Shown here: piece by piece, positions 35,060 to 46,397 of the stretch
Layout: each line of letters begins with the position of its first letter
Numbering within the stretch: the first letter of the stretch is position 1
DNA from: Actinomycetes bacterium
GTDB lineage: Bacteria; Actinomycetota; Actinomycetes; Mycobacteriales; Mycobacteriaceae
DNA length: 49,040 nucleotides
Assembly (NCBI GenBank): GCA_029780675.1
Contig: JAKOYE010000124.1
Coordinates: forward strand, 1 to 49,040
Direction of reading: 5' to 3'
Made by a program: the position numbers and the translations under genes
The notes under the pieces: model-generated
The model's input: only the letters and a program-made list of their open reading frames with translations
Database searches by the model: none
What the model was told of the DNA's origin: nothing

Positions 35060-35716
35060 TCAGCTGGGGCCGGGCGCGCCAGCGTGGTCCTGCCCGGCCT
35101 CGGCGGGCTCGGGCGCGGTGCCAACCAGCAACGATACCAATTCGGCGCAGGCGGATTCCAATTGGCGGTTGACCACCACCACGTCGAATTCGTCCTGTGC
35201 AGCCAATTCGGCGTCGGCGGTGGCCAGCCGCCGGGCCATTACTTCGGGCGTTTCGGTGCCCCGGCCGGTCAACCGCTCACGCAGCGTCTCCCGACTGGGC
35301 GGGGCCAGGAACACCGTGAGTGCTTCCGGGATGGCCTGCTTGACCGCCCGGGCACCGGCCAGGTCCACCTCGATCAGCACCGGACGTCCGCTGGCGGCGG
35401 CGTCCCGGACGGGCTGGGCCAGCGTGCCGGATCGCTGCAGTCCGCCGTGAATATCGGCCCACTCCAGCAGTTCTCCGTCATCGATGAACTGCTGGAACCG
35501 TTCGGGCGAGACGAAGTGGTAGTCCACACCGTCGACCTCGCCGGGGCGCGGGGCCCTGGTGGTGGCGGAGACGCTGAACAGAAGGTCCGGCACCTGCTCA
35601 CGCAGGTGCCGGACCACTGTCGACTTTCCCACTGCGGAGGGCCCGGACAGCACCAGCACACGTCCGCACGGACGCGGTGCCCCCTGACCGCTGTCCTGAC
35701 TCTCGCCGGGTTTCAT
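35060..35716 (-). CDS. gmk: Guanylate kinase
   Basis: Protein of 218 residues that phosphorylates GMP to GDP. P-loop GPSAVGKST is at 25-33. The GMP-binding region includes [21 protein letters not shown] lid segment ([20 protein letters not shown]) follows. The Pro/Gly tail after residue 200 is not conserved. ATG start at 35716; it sits between mihF (19 nt upstream) and rpoZ, the fixed mycobacterial order. Confidence 0.96.
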   Translation of the reverse strand: MKPGESQDSGQGAPRPCGRVLVLSGPSAVGKSTVVRHLREQVPDLLFSVSATTRAPRPGEVDGVDYHFVSPERFQQFIDDGELLEWADIHGGLQRSGTLAQPVRDAAASGRPVLIEVDLAGARAVKQAIPEALTVFLAPPSRETLRERLTGRGTETPEVMARRLATADAELAAQDEFDVVVVNRQLESACAELVSLLVGTAPEPAEAGQDHAGAPGPS

Positions 35717-35735
35717 CGGCTCCCTCGAAGCAGGA

Positions 35736-36047
35736 TCAGGCGAACTTTTCCAGCAGGGCCTTGCGCTGCCGGTCGCCCAGTCCGCGCAGGCGGCGGGTGG
35801 GGGCGATCTCCAGTTCGGTCATGATCTCCTGCGCCTTGACCTTGCCCACCTTGGGCAGGGCTTCCAGCAGAGCGGAAACCTTCATCTTGCCGAGGACCTC
35901 ATCGGTCTCGGCGTCCTTCAGCACCTGCTGGAGGTTGGTGCCACCGCGCTTGAGCCGATCCTTCAGCTCAGCTCGCGCTCGACGAGCGGCGGCAGCCTTC
36001 TCCAAAGCTGCAGCGCGCTGCTCATCGGTCAACTGGGGAAGGGCCAC
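35736..36047 (-). CDS. mihF: Mycobacterial integration host factor mIHF
   Basis: Protein of 103 residues. The N-terminal helix is [20 protein letters not shown], followed by the helix-two-turn-helix DNA-binding domain [20 protein letters not shown] and the basic [18 protein letters not shown]. mIHF is an essential actinobacterial nucleoid-associated protein that bends DNA and was first found as a host factor for mycobacteriophage L5 integration. The GTG at 36047 has a GGAGG site 8 nt upstream. Annotations of this gene often use longer N-termini; here no conserved residues lie upstream. A 12-bp direct repeat lies 18-42 nt upstream. Confidence 0.95.
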   Translation of the reverse strand: MALPQLTDEQRAAALEKAAAARRARAELKDRLKRGGTNLQQVLKDAETDEVLGKMKVSALLEALPKVGKVKAQEIMTELEIAPTRRLRGLGDRQRKALLEKFA

Positions 36048-36064
36048 GGTTTTCCTCCGTCTCG

Positions 36065-36089
36065 ATCACTGTCGATTATCACTGTCGAT
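36065..36089. repeat. 12-bp perfect direct repeat upstream of mihF
   Basis: ATCACTGTCGAT occurs at 36065-36076 and again at 36078-36089, period 13. It sits 18-42 nt upstream of the mihF start, in the leader or promoter-proximal region. A GATAAT hexamer on the minus strand overlaps the repeat. It could be an operator; function inferred. Confidence 0.6.
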
Positions 36090-36161
36090 GTTGTGCGTGG
36101 GCCGGGTTCTTCAGCCAGCGACGACCGTACCCACGCTCCCTGACGAAATCTAACCCCACCC

Positions 36162-36193
36162 CCCTGTCGCGGACACAAACCCGCAGGACAGGG
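36162..36193 (-). terminator. Stem-loop 2 downstream of pyrF
   Basis: CCCTGTC (36162-36168) pairs with GACAGGG (36187-36193), and GCGG (36169-36172) with CCGC (36181-36184), leaving an 8-nt loop and a 2-nt bulge. On the minus strand it is followed by GGTTAGATTT rather than a pure U-tract. With the stem-loop at 36197-36243 it separates the pyr operon from mihF. Confidence 0.5.
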
Positions 36194-36196
36194 CCG

Positions 36197-36243
36197 CGCG
36201 TGTCGTGCGCCGGACCGGGCGAGTCGCCCCCGTCCGACACGCG
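36197..36243 (-). terminator. Stem-loop 1 downstream of pyrF
   Basis: CGCGTGTCG (36197-36205) pairs perfectly with CGACACGCG (36235-36243), enclosing an inner GGGCG/CGCCC stem. It begins 15 nt after the pyrF stop. A likely transcription terminator or mRNA-stabilising 3' structure of the pyr operon, without a U-tract. Confidence 0.5.
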
Positions 36244-36258
36244 TCGGGCCCCGGGATG

Positions 36259-37089
36259 TCAGGCCAGATACGCCACCGCGTCGCGCATCCGCTCGGCCGC
36301 CGCCCGGACCGCGGAGACGTCCGGTCCGGCCCGCAGCACCTCGCGGGAGACGGCCGGCAGCAATCGTCCGCGAGGAGCGCCACCGAGACCGGCCAGCGCC
36401 TCCGGACGGCCGCCCTGGGCGCCGACGCCGGGGACCAGAACCGGCCCGCCGAGCGCGGACAGATCCGGCACCGCGCCGGCTGCGGCGTCGAGGGTGGCTC
36501 CGACGACCACCCCGACCGAACCCGGATCGGGCAGGGCGGCCCGGTTGACGGCCGCGGCGGCGTCGACGATCGACTGGGCGACGGTGCGCCCGCCGACCAG
36601 CGCGCGCTGGACCTCAGCGCCCTCCGGATTGGAGGTGGCAGCCAGGACGAACACACCACGGCCTTGCTCGGCGGCCACGTCCAGCAACGGCTGCAGCGAA
36701 CCGAACCCCAGATAGGGCGACGCGGTCACGGCATCGGCGGCCAGCGGCCCCTGCCCGGCCCAGGCCTGCGCGTAGGCGGCCATGGTGGATCCGATGTCAC
36801 CGCGCTTGGCGTCGGCGATCACCAGCACGTCCGCGTCCCGCAGGGCCGCTACTGTGCGCTCTAGAACGTCGAAGCCGGCCGACCCGTACACCTCGAAAAA
36901 GGCAACTTGGGGCTTGACCGCCGCGAAGTCGGCGTACGCCGACACGCAGATATCGCAGAACCGGGCCAGACCGTCGGGACTGAGGGGTAACTCCCAGGCA
37001 CGCAACAGTTCCGGGTGGGGGTCGATGCCCAGGCACAGCGGGCCGCGGGCCGCGACGGCGTCGGCCAGTCGAGTGCCGAAGCCCGGCAT
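36259..37089 (-). CDS. pyrF: Orotidine 5'-phosphate decarboxylase (type 2)
   Basis: Protein of 276 residues, final enzyme of UMP synthesis (OMP to UMP). Seen: [27 protein letters not shown], and the catalytic [10 protein letters not shown] with Lys95; [15 protein letters not shown] and [16 protein letters not shown] mark the longer subfamily found in actinobacteria. The ATG at 37089 ([12 protein letters not shown]) gives the family N-terminus and lies 40 nt beyond the carB stop. A GTG at 37128, 1 nt after that stop, is an alternative adding 13 residues; that extension contains a duplicate of the start region (PGFGTR). Last gene of the pyr operon. Confidence 0.95.
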   Translation of the reverse strand: MPGFGTRLADAVAARGPLCLGIDPHPELLRAWELPLSPDGLARFCDICVSAYADFAAVKPQVAFFEVYGSAGFDVLERTVAALRDADVLVIADAKRGDIGSTMAAYAQAWAGQGPLAADAVTASPYLGFGSLQPLLDVAAEQGRGVFVLAATSNPEGAEVQRALVGGRTVAQSIVDAAAAVNRAALPDPGSVGVVVGATLDAAAGAVPDLSALGGPVLVPGVGAQGGRPEALAGLGGAPRGRLLPAVSREVLRAGPDVSAVRAAAERMRDAVAYLA

Positions 37090-37116
37090 GGTGGTCGGAC
37101 GGGTGCCGAACCCCGG
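37071..37116. repeat. 16-bp direct repeat at the carB/pyrF junction
   Basis: 37071-37086 and 37101-37116 match at 14 of 16 positions with a 30-bp period. The first copy encodes the pyrF N-terminal PGFGTR; the second lies just upstream in the same frame and encodes PGFGTR again. Confidence 0.8.
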
Positions 37117-37129
37117 CGCGCCGCCCACC

Positions 37130-40471
<3,342 letters not shown>

Positions 40472-41599
40472 CTAGCGGTTCCCTCGCTCCATCAGATCGG
40501 CGAATTGGTCGAACAGGTAGTTCGCGTCGTGCGGACCGGCCGCGGCCTCCGGGTGGTACTGCACCGAGAAGGCTCGACCGTTGGTCAGCCGGACACCTTC
40601 CACCACACCGTCGTTGGCGCAGGTGTGGCTGACGGTGGCCGGACCGAAGTCGGTGTCGAACACCTCCCCGGCTTCCCCCTCCAGCGCGAACCCGTGGTTC
40701 TGGGCGGTGACGGCGACCCGTCCGGTGCTGTGGTCGATCACCGGCACGTTGATCCCGCGGTGGCCGAACACCATCTTGTAGGTGGAACGGCCCAGCGCCC
40801 GGCCCAGAATCTGGTTGCCGAAGCAGATGCCGAACAGCGGGATCCCGGCTCCGAGCACCTCGCGCGTGACGGCCACGACACGGTCGGCGGTGGCGGGATC
40901 GCCCGGCCCGTTGGACAGGAACACCCCGTCCGGTTTGAGGTCGGCGATCTGGTCGAATGACGTCGCGGCCGGCAGGACGTGGGTGCGGATGCCGCGCAGC
41001 GCGAAGTTGCGCGGGGTGTTGGTCTTGATCCCCAGATCCAGTGCCGCCACGGTGAAGCGGTGCGGCCCCACCGGTTCCACGATGTAGACGTCGGTGGTGC
41101 TGACCTCGCCGCAGAGATCCGCGCCGAGCATGGCGGGTTGGTTTCGGACCCGGTCCAGCAGTTCCGCGGCGTCGGCCAGGGCGTCGCCGGAGAAGATCCC
41201 GGCCCGCATCGACCCGCTGCTGCGGAGGTGGCGGACGACCGCTCGGGTGTCGATACCGGCGATGCCGACGATGTGCTGGCGGACGAGTTCGTCCTGCAGG
41301 GTTCCGGTGGCCCGCCAGTTCGAGGCCCGCGGGGACGGATCGCGCACCGCGTATCCGGCCACCCAGATCCGGTCGGACCGGCTTTCGCCGTCCTCGGCGT
41401 TCCATCCGGTGTTGCCGATCTGGGGGGCGGTGGCGATCACGATCTGCCGGTGGTAGCTGGGATCGGTCAGGGTCTCCTGGTAGCCGGACATTCCGGTGGA
41501 GAACACCGCCTCGCCGAGGGTCTGCCCGATGGCTCCGAACGGGGTGCCGGTGTAGATGCGCCCGTCCTCCAGCACCAGGACTGCTTTCGGTTGGCTCAC
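40472..41599 (-). CDS. carA: Carbamoyl-phosphate synthase small subunit
   Basis: Protein of 375 residues. The N-terminal domain ([37 protein letters not shown]) precedes the class I glutaminase domain with Cys259 ([11 protein letters not shown]) and the His349/Glu351 pair (VQYHPEA). It hydrolyses Gln and passes ammonia to CarB. GTG start at 41599 is chosen because AGGAG stands 8 nt upstream and it forms a GTGA overlap with the PH-like gene; an ATG at 41620 would add seven residues. Confidence 0.97.
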   Translation of the reverse strand: MSQPKAVLVLEDGRIYTGTPFGAIGQTLGEAVFSTGMSGYQETLTDPSYHRQIVIATAPQIGNTGWNAEDGESRSDRIWVAGYAVRDPSPRASNWRATGTLQDELVRQHIVGIAGIDTRAVVRHLRSSGSMRAGIFSGDALADAAELLDRVRNQPAMLGADLCGEVSTTDVYIVEPVGPHRFTVAALDLGIKTNTPRNFALRGIRTHVLPAATSFDQIADLKPDGVFLSNGPGDPATADRVVAVTREVLGAGIPLFGICFGNQILGRALGRSTYKMVFGHRGINVPVIDHSTGRVAVTAQNHGFALEGEAGEVFDTDFGPATVSHTCANDGVVEGVRLTNGRAFSVQYHPEAAAGPHDANYLFDQFADLMERGNR

Positions 41600-42120
41600 G
41601 CTGCTGCTCCTGTCGTCCATCGCGCGTAGTCGCGGCGGTCGTCGCCGCGGAATCCGGTGTCGATCTCGGTGCCCGAGGGCAGCCGCCAGCGAATCACCAA
41701 CAGTCCGCCGGGGGCGTCCGGCCCGTAACGGCCGGGAATCACCTTGCCCGCCAGCGCCTGCTCGGTACGCACCCCGACCAGCGACTCCACCGGCATCCAC
41801 AGCGGACCCGCACCGGAGCGCTCGAGCAGAATCCCCTCCGGATACCGGGTGAGCACCGCCTTACAGCGGTAGCCCAGGTCCCCCGCCGTGACCCGTTCCA
41901 GCCAGTTGGGGGCGAGTGTGCTTCCGACGTAGAGACCGCGGGTGGGGGCCACCACGGCGGGGCCGAGCAGATCGGGTGGACCCGGCAGTGCGCCGACCAA
42001 CTCGGCCTGCCGGTCCGATTTGTGCTTCCATCCCCGCAGCATCCGCCGGATCACCAGGGCGATCAGCACCACGACGACGAAGCCGAACACATAGGTGGCG
42101 ACGGCCGTGGGGGTGTTCAC
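41596..42120 (-). CDS. PH-like-domain membrane protein (Rv1382-like)
   Basis: Protein of 174 residues with one N-terminal membrane helix (about 8-26, [17 protein letters not shown]) and a basic stretch ([13 protein letters not shown]). A soluble PH-like domain follows: [54 protein letters not shown]. Homologues sit between carA and pyrC in mycobacteria as an uncharacterised export/membrane protein. It is translationally coupled on both sides (GTGA overlaps with pyrC and carA), so it is co-expressed with pyrimidine enzymes, though no role in the pathway is known. Confidence 0.85.
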   Translation of the reverse strand: MNTPTAVATYVFGFVVVVLIALVIRRMLRGWKHKSDRQAELVGALPGPPDLLGPAVVAPTRGLYVGSTLAPNWLERVTAGDLGYRCKAVLTRYPEGILLERSGAGPLWMPVESLVGVRTEQALAGKVIPGRYGPDAPGGLLVIRWRLPSGTEIDTGFRGDDRRDYARWTTGAAA

Positions 42121-43466
42121 CGGCCGTCCGCCGTGGCGGCGACCTTTCCATCCCGCGCCGTGATCCTGCCCCGCAGCAGGGTCGCGGTGACGGTCACCGG
42201 CAACGTCATCGCCTCGTACGGGGTGTTGTCCGACCTGCTGGCCAGCGCGGACCCCTCGACCGTCCAGCGCGCCTCGGGGTCGACGACGACGAGATTGGCC
42301 GGCTCACCGACCTCCAGCGGCCTGCCCTGGTCGTCGAGTCCGGCGATCCGGGCCGGATTCTCGCTCATCACCCGGGCCACGCCGCGCCAGTCCAGCAGAC
42401 CGGGCACCACCATGGTCTCGGCGACCACCGACAGGGCGGTCTGCAGTCCGAGCATGCCGGGGCGAGCGGCGGCGAACTCGCAGCACTTCTCCTGTTCGGC
42501 GTGCGGGGCGTGGTCGGTGGCGACGCAGTCGACCACCCCATCGGCCAGGGCCCGTCGCAGGGCCTGCACATCCGAGGCCTCCCGCAGGGGCGGGTTCACC
42601 CGGTTGCGCCCGTCGTAGCTGGACAGCCGGCTGTCGTCGAGCATCAGATGGTGCGGTGTCACCTCGGCGGTGATCGCGATCCCCTGTTGTTTGGCCCACG
42701 CCAGGAGTTCCACCGTGCCCGCGGTCGACGCATGACAGATGTGCACCCGGGCTCCGGCGTCACGGGCCAGCAGCGCGTCGCGGACCACGATCGACTCCTC
42801 GGCGGCCCGCGGCCAGCCGGCCAGACCCAGCCGGGCGGCGGTGGGGCCCTCGTGCGCGACGGCACCGGCCGTCAACCGCGGATCCTCGGCGTGCTGGGCG
42901 ATCAGCACACCCAGTCCTGCGGCGTATTCCAGCGCCCTGCGCATCACCAGTGGGTCGGCCACGCAGACCCCGTCGTCGGAGAACATCCGCACCCGGGCCT
43001 CGCCGGCGGCCATCAGCCCCATCTCGGTGAGCTGCTTTCCGTGCAGCCCCACCGTCACCGCGCCGACCGGGTGCACGTCGACCAGGCCGACCTGCTGACC
43101 CCGCCGCCAGACGTGATCGGTGACCACCGGGCTGTCGGCTACCGGGTCGGTGTTGGCCATCGCGAAGACCGCGGTGAAGCCGCCGAGAGCAGCTGCCGCC
43201 GAACCGGTCTCGATATCCTCGGCGTACTCCCGCCCGGGCTCGCGGAGATGGGTGTGCAGGTCGACCAGTCCGGGCAACAGCACCTGCCCGGCCGCCTCGA
43301 TCACCTCGGCACCGTCGCGCTTGCTCAACCCGGGGCCGATCTCGGCGATCTGTCCGTCGGCCACCAGCACATCTACCGGGTCGCCCGCGCCGTAGATCCG
43401 GACGCCCCGGATCAGCACCGGCGCAGCAGACTCACAGGGCAGCGGCCCCGCCCCTGACTCACTCAT
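42117..43466 (-). CDS. pyrC: Dihydroorotase
   Basis: Protein of 449 residues of the type I amidohydrolase dihydroorotases, closing carbamoyl aspartate to dihydroorotate. Zinc ligands His71 and His73 are in [16 protein letters not shown]; further motifs are [30 protein letters not shown] and [14 protein letters not shown] with the catalytic Asp. The N-terminal 15 residues ([15 protein letters not shown]) are an unconserved extension. ATG overlaps the pyrB stop by 4 nt, and its own stop overlaps the PH-like gene by 4 nt. Confidence 0.96.
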   Translation of the reverse strand: MSESGAGPLPCESAAPVLIRGVRIYGAGDPVDVLVADGQIAEIGPGLSKRDGAEVIEAAGQVLLPGLVDLHTHLREPGREYAEDIETGSAAAALGGFTAVFAMANTDPVADSPVVTDHVWRRGQQVGLVDVHPVGAVTVGLHGKQLTEMGLMAAGEARVRMFSDDGVCVADPLVMRRALEYAAGLGVLIAQHAEDPRLTAGAVAHEGPTAARLGLAGWPRAAEESIVVRDALLARDAGARVHICHASTAGTVELLAWAKQQGIAITAEVTPHHLMLDDSRLSSYDGRNRVNPPLREASDVQALRRALADGVVDCVATDHAPHAEQEKCCEFAAARPGMLGLQTALSVVAETMVVPGLLDWRGVARVMSENPARIAGLDDQGRPLEVGEPANLVVVDPEARWTVEGSALASRSDNTPYEAMTLPVTVTATLLRGRITARDGKVAATADGR

Positions 43467-44452
43467 ACACCCACCGCCTCGTCGGTGCCGACCAGCAGAT
43501 GGAACAGGACCGCCATCCGCACGTGCACGCCGTTGGAAACCTGTTGCAGCACAGCCGATTGCGAGGAGTCCGGCACCGAGAAGGAGATCTCCATACCGCG
43601 CAGCATCGGACCCGGGTGCAGCACCACCGCATGCTCGGGCAGCATGGCCTGCCGACGTTCGGAGAGGCCGTAGCGAATCGAGTACTCCCGCTCGGACGGG
43701 AAGAAGCCGCCGTGCATCCGCTCGGCCTGCACCCGCAGCATCATCACCGCGTCGGCGGCGGGCAGTTCGGCGTCGAGATCGTGGGAGACCGTCGCGCCAC
43801 CCCACTCGGCGACACCGACCGGCAGCAGCGTGGGCGGGGCGACCAGCACCACCTCGGCTCCCAGCGTGTTGAGCAGGGCGACGTTGGAGCGGGCCACCCG
43901 GCTGTGCAGGACGTCGCCGACGATGACGACCCGCCGGCCCTCGATGGCGCCCAGGCGCTGACGCAGCGTCAGGGCGTCGAGCAGCGCCTGGGTGGGATGT
44001 TCGTGGGTGCCGTCACCGGCATTGATCACGCTGGGTCCTCCCCCGAGTCGCTGCGCTCCTGCCCCCGGGGCGGGCCCGGTGCCGTCCGGTTCCGCGGTCC
44101 ACTCCGCGAGCTGCTGCGCGGCCCCTGAGGCGGGATGCCGAACCACCAGTGCGTCGGCACCGGCGGCCCGCAGGGTCAGCGCGGTGTCGCGCAGCGACTC
44201 GCCCTTGGAGACCGAGGAGCCCGAGGCGCTGACATTGATGACGTCCGCGCTCATCCACTTGCCGGCCACCTCGAAGGAGACCCGGGTGCGGGTGGAGTTC
44301 TCGTAGAACATCGTGATGATGGTGCGGCCGCGCAGGGTGGGCAGCTTCTTGACTTCGCGGCCGAGCAGGGCCTGGCGGAACCGGTCGGCGTTGTCGAGGA
44401 TCGCGGTGGCCGCCTCGCGGGTCAGGTCGGCGGCGGACAGCAGGTGCCTCAT
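43463..44452 (-). CDS. pyrB: Aspartate carbamoyltransferase catalytic subunit
   Basis: Protein of 329 residues. It condenses carbamoyl phosphate with aspartate, the committed step of pyrimidine synthesis. Carbamoyl-phosphate site [13 protein letters not shown] is at 49-61; also [32 protein letters not shown] and [13 protein letters not shown]. About 19 residues rich in Gly/Pro (near 121-139) are inserted in the loop before the HPTQ motif compared with the M. tuberculosis protein as I recall it. ATG 44452 is chosen ([13 protein letters not shown]); the frame is open to a TTG at 44476. It follows pyrR by 28 nt. Confidence 0.96.
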   Translation of the reverse strand: MRHLLSAADLTREAATAILDNADRFRQALLGREVKKLPTLRGRTIITMFYENSTRTRVSFEVAGKWMSADVINVSASGSSVSKGESLRDTALTLRAAGADALVVRHPASGAAQQLAEWTAEPDGTGPAPGAGAQRLGGGPSVINAGDGTHEHPTQALLDALTLRQRLGAIEGRRVVIVGDVLHSRVARSNVALLNTLGAEVVLVAPPTLLPVGVAEWGGATVSHDLDAELPAADAVMMLRVQAERMHGGFFPSEREYSIRYGLSERRQAMLPEHAVVLHPGPMLRGMEISFSVPDSSQSAVLQQVSNGVHVRMAVLFHLLVGTDEAVGV

Positions 44453-44480
44453 CGTGATCGTCCGTTCCTCGCGCAAGCGC

Positions 44481-45062
44481 TCATGACCGCACCGGGCCGC
44501 CGTACGGGGCGATCCAGATCCCCTCCACGCCGTCGTCCTCGACGAGTCGGACCTTGACGTTCTCGCTGCGCGAGGTCGGCACGTTCTTGCCGACGTAATC
44601 CGCGCGCAGCGGCAACTCCCGGTGGCCCCGGTCGACGAGGACGGCCAGTTGCACCGATTTCGGCCTGCCGATATCGCGCAGGGCGTCGAGTGCCGAGCGG
44701 ACCGAGCGCCCGGTGTAGAGCACGTCGTCGACGAGGATGACCAGCGCGCCGTCGATCCCGCCGGCCGGGATCGAGGTCTCCTCCAGCGCGCGGGGCGGCT
44801 TGAAGTCGAGGTCGTCGCGGTACAGGGTGATGTCGAGACCGCCGCGTTCGACGGTGACGCCGGAGAATTCGTGGATCTTCGTGGCCAGCCGGCCGACCAG
44901 CGTCACGCCGCGAGTCGGAATTCCCAGCAGGATCACCCGCGGCGCATCCGCGCCGTCCAGGGCGGTCTTCTCGATGATCTGATGGGCCATGCGGGAAATG
45001 GTCCGCCCGACGTCCGCAGCGGACATCAGTTCCCGGTCGGTGGAGCCGTCAGCTGTTCCCAC
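44481..45062 (-). CDS. pyrR: PyrR bifunctional pyr-operon regulator / uracil phosphoribosyltransferase
   Basis: Protein of 193 residues. The PRPP-binding signature is [20 protein letters not shown]; also [18 protein letters not shown] and [20 protein letters not shown]. In mycobacteria PyrR binds its own leader RNA in the presence of UMP and represses translation of the operon. GTG at 45062 ([19 protein letters not shown]) fits the family; its Shine-Dalgarno AGGAGG lies about 13 nt upstream, immediately after the predicted PyrR-binding hairpin. First gene of pyrR-pyrB-pyrC-(PH-like)-carA-carB-pyrF. Confidence 0.96.
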   Translation of the reverse strand: MGTADGSTDRELMSAADVGRTISRMAHQIIEKTALDGADAPRVILLGIPTRGVTLVGRLATKIHEFSGVTVERGGLDITLYRDDLDFKPPRALEETSIPAGGIDGALVILVDDVLYTGRSVRSALDALRDIGRPKSVQLAVLVDRGHRELPLRADYVGKNVPTSRSENVKVRLVEDDGVEGIWIAPYGGPVRS

Positions 45063-45074
45063 GGAGCGACCAGA

Positions 45075-45100
45075 CCTCCTTCTCCGCCTCACCGGACGGA
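45075..45100 (-). promoter_or_regulatory. pyrR: PyrR-binding RNA hairpin before the pyrR Shine-Dalgarno
   Basis: On the minus strand, TCCGTCCGGTGAGGCGGA (45083-45100) folds into a UCCG/CGGA stem with a loop UCCGGUGAGG, matching the conserved PyrR-binding core UCCNGNGAGG. The Shine-Dalgarno GGAGG (45075-45079) follows 3 nt later. PyrR binding would block ribosome access, as described for M. smegmatis. Confidence 0.7.
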
Positions 45101-45161
45101 TCGTTAAAGGATGTCGACGAGCGCCACCCTAACACCCGGCGCCGGGTCACCACAGGTCACC

Positions 45162-45167
45162 TACACT
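45162..45167 (+). promoter_or_regulatory. Candidate leaderless -10 box for the serine hydrolase gene
   Basis: TACACT fits TANNNT and ends 7 nt before the GTG at 45175; no Shine-Dalgarno is present. It lies back-to-back with the pyrR leader. Inference from pattern and spacing. Confidence 0.5.
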
Positions 45168-45174
45168 CGCCTCG

Positions 45175-46380
45175 GTGAGCCTCGCCGAGAACCGTTCCTC
45201 GATCGCTCAGGCCGTCGACGCCGGTCTGATCTCGGGGGCGGTGACCCTGGTGTGGCACCGCGGAGAGGTGCTGCAGGTCAACGAGATCGGCCACCGCGAC
45301 GTCGAAGCGGCGCTGCCGATGACGCGGGACACCATCTTCCGGATCGCGTCGATGACCAAACCGGTGACCGTCGCGGCCGCCCTGGCACTGGTCGACGGGG
45401 GCACACTGCGCCTCTCCGACCCGGTCAGCCGCTGGGTTCCCGAACTGGAGCGGATGCGGGTGCTCACCGACCCGACCGGCCCGCTGACCGGCACGGTGCC
45501 GGCCGACCGGCCGATCACTGTCGAGGATCTGATGACCCACCGCAGCGGCCTGGCCTACGCCTTCTCGGTGACCGGCCCGATCAGCAAGGCCTATGCGCAC
45601 GTGTCGCTGCGGCAGGATCAGGACCACTGGCTGGCCGAGATCGCCGAACTGCCTCTGCTGCACCAGCCCGGCGAGTATCTGACCTACAGCCACTCCACCG
45701 AGGTGCTCGGCATCGTGCTGTCGCGGGCCGAGGGCAAACCCCTGCACACCGTGCTCGATGAGCGGATCTTCGCGCCACTGGGCATGACCGACACCGGATT
45801 CTTCATCTCCCCGGACAAGCGATCCCGCGCCGCGACCATGTACCGCCTCGACCCCGATGCCGGCCTGCGCAACGACGCGATGGGTCCGATCCCGGTGCGG
45901 GAACCCCGGTTCTGCCAGGGCGGAGCCAGCCTGGTGTCCACCGTCGACGACTACCTCACCTTCGCCCGGATGCTGCTCAACGGCGGCAGCGTGGACGGCG
46001 TGCGGGTGCTCTCCGAGGAGTCGGTGGCGGCGATGCGCAGCGACCGGCTCACCGACGATCAGAAGCGCCGGCCGTTCCTGGGTGCCCCGTTCTGGATAGG
46101 CCGCAGCTTCGGACTGAACCTCTCGGTGGTCACCGACCCGGCCCGCTCGGCGCAGTTGTTCGGTCCCGGCGGATCCGGCTCCTTCGGCTGGCCCGGCGCC
46201 TACGGCACCTGGTGGCAGGCGGACCCGGCCAACGATCTCGTCGTGATCTACCTGATCCAGAACTACCCGGATCTGTCAGCCTCGCTGGCCGCCGCGGTCG
46301 CCGGTAACACCTCGCTGGCCCGACTGCAGTCGGTGCAACCGAAATTCGTCCGCCGCACCTACGCCGCCCTGGATCTGTAA
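45175..46380 (+). CDS. Beta-lactamase-family serine hydrolase
   Basis: Protein of 401 residues of the class C beta-lactamase/EstB/PBP-like family. The SxxK motif is SMTK (Ser59, Lys62); the YxN equivalent is YSH (171-173, in LTYSHSTEVLGIVLSRAEG); a Gly/Trp-rich GSGSFGWPGAYGTWW fills the region of the third motif. There is no signal peptide, so it is cytosolic and more likely an esterase or amidase than a secreted lactamase. Related genes occur near this region in mycobacteria (for example Rv1367c). Substrate unknown. It starts with GTG, divergent from pyrR, and converges with the decarboxylase 17 nt away. Confidence 0.88.
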   Translation: MSLAENRSSIAQAVDAGLISGAVTLVWHRGEVLQVNEIGHRDVEAALPMTRDTIFRIASMTKPVTVAAALALVDGGTLRLSDPVSRWVPELERMRVLTDPTGPLTGTVPADRPITVEDLMTHRSGLAYAFSVTGPISKAYAHVSLRQDQDHWLAEIAELPLLHQPGEYLTYSHSTEVLGIVLSRAEGKPLHTVLDERIFAPLGMTDTGFFISPDKRSRAATMYRLDPDAGLRNDAMGPIPVREPRFCQGGASLVSTVDDYLTFARMLLNGGSVDGVRVLSEESVAAMRSDRLTDDQKRRPFLGAPFWIGRSFGLNLSVVTDPARSAQLFGPGGSGSFGWPGAYGTWWQADPANDLVVIYLIQNYPDLSASLAAAVAGNTSLARLQSVQPKFVRRTYAALDL

Positions 46381-46397
46381 CTCCCGACGCCGAACGG

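Noticed and set aside
45175..46380. Calling the serine hydrolase a drug-resistance beta-lactamase
   Set aside because: No signal peptide, and the third active-site motif is not a canonical KTG; esterase-type members of this family are more common in mycobacteria.
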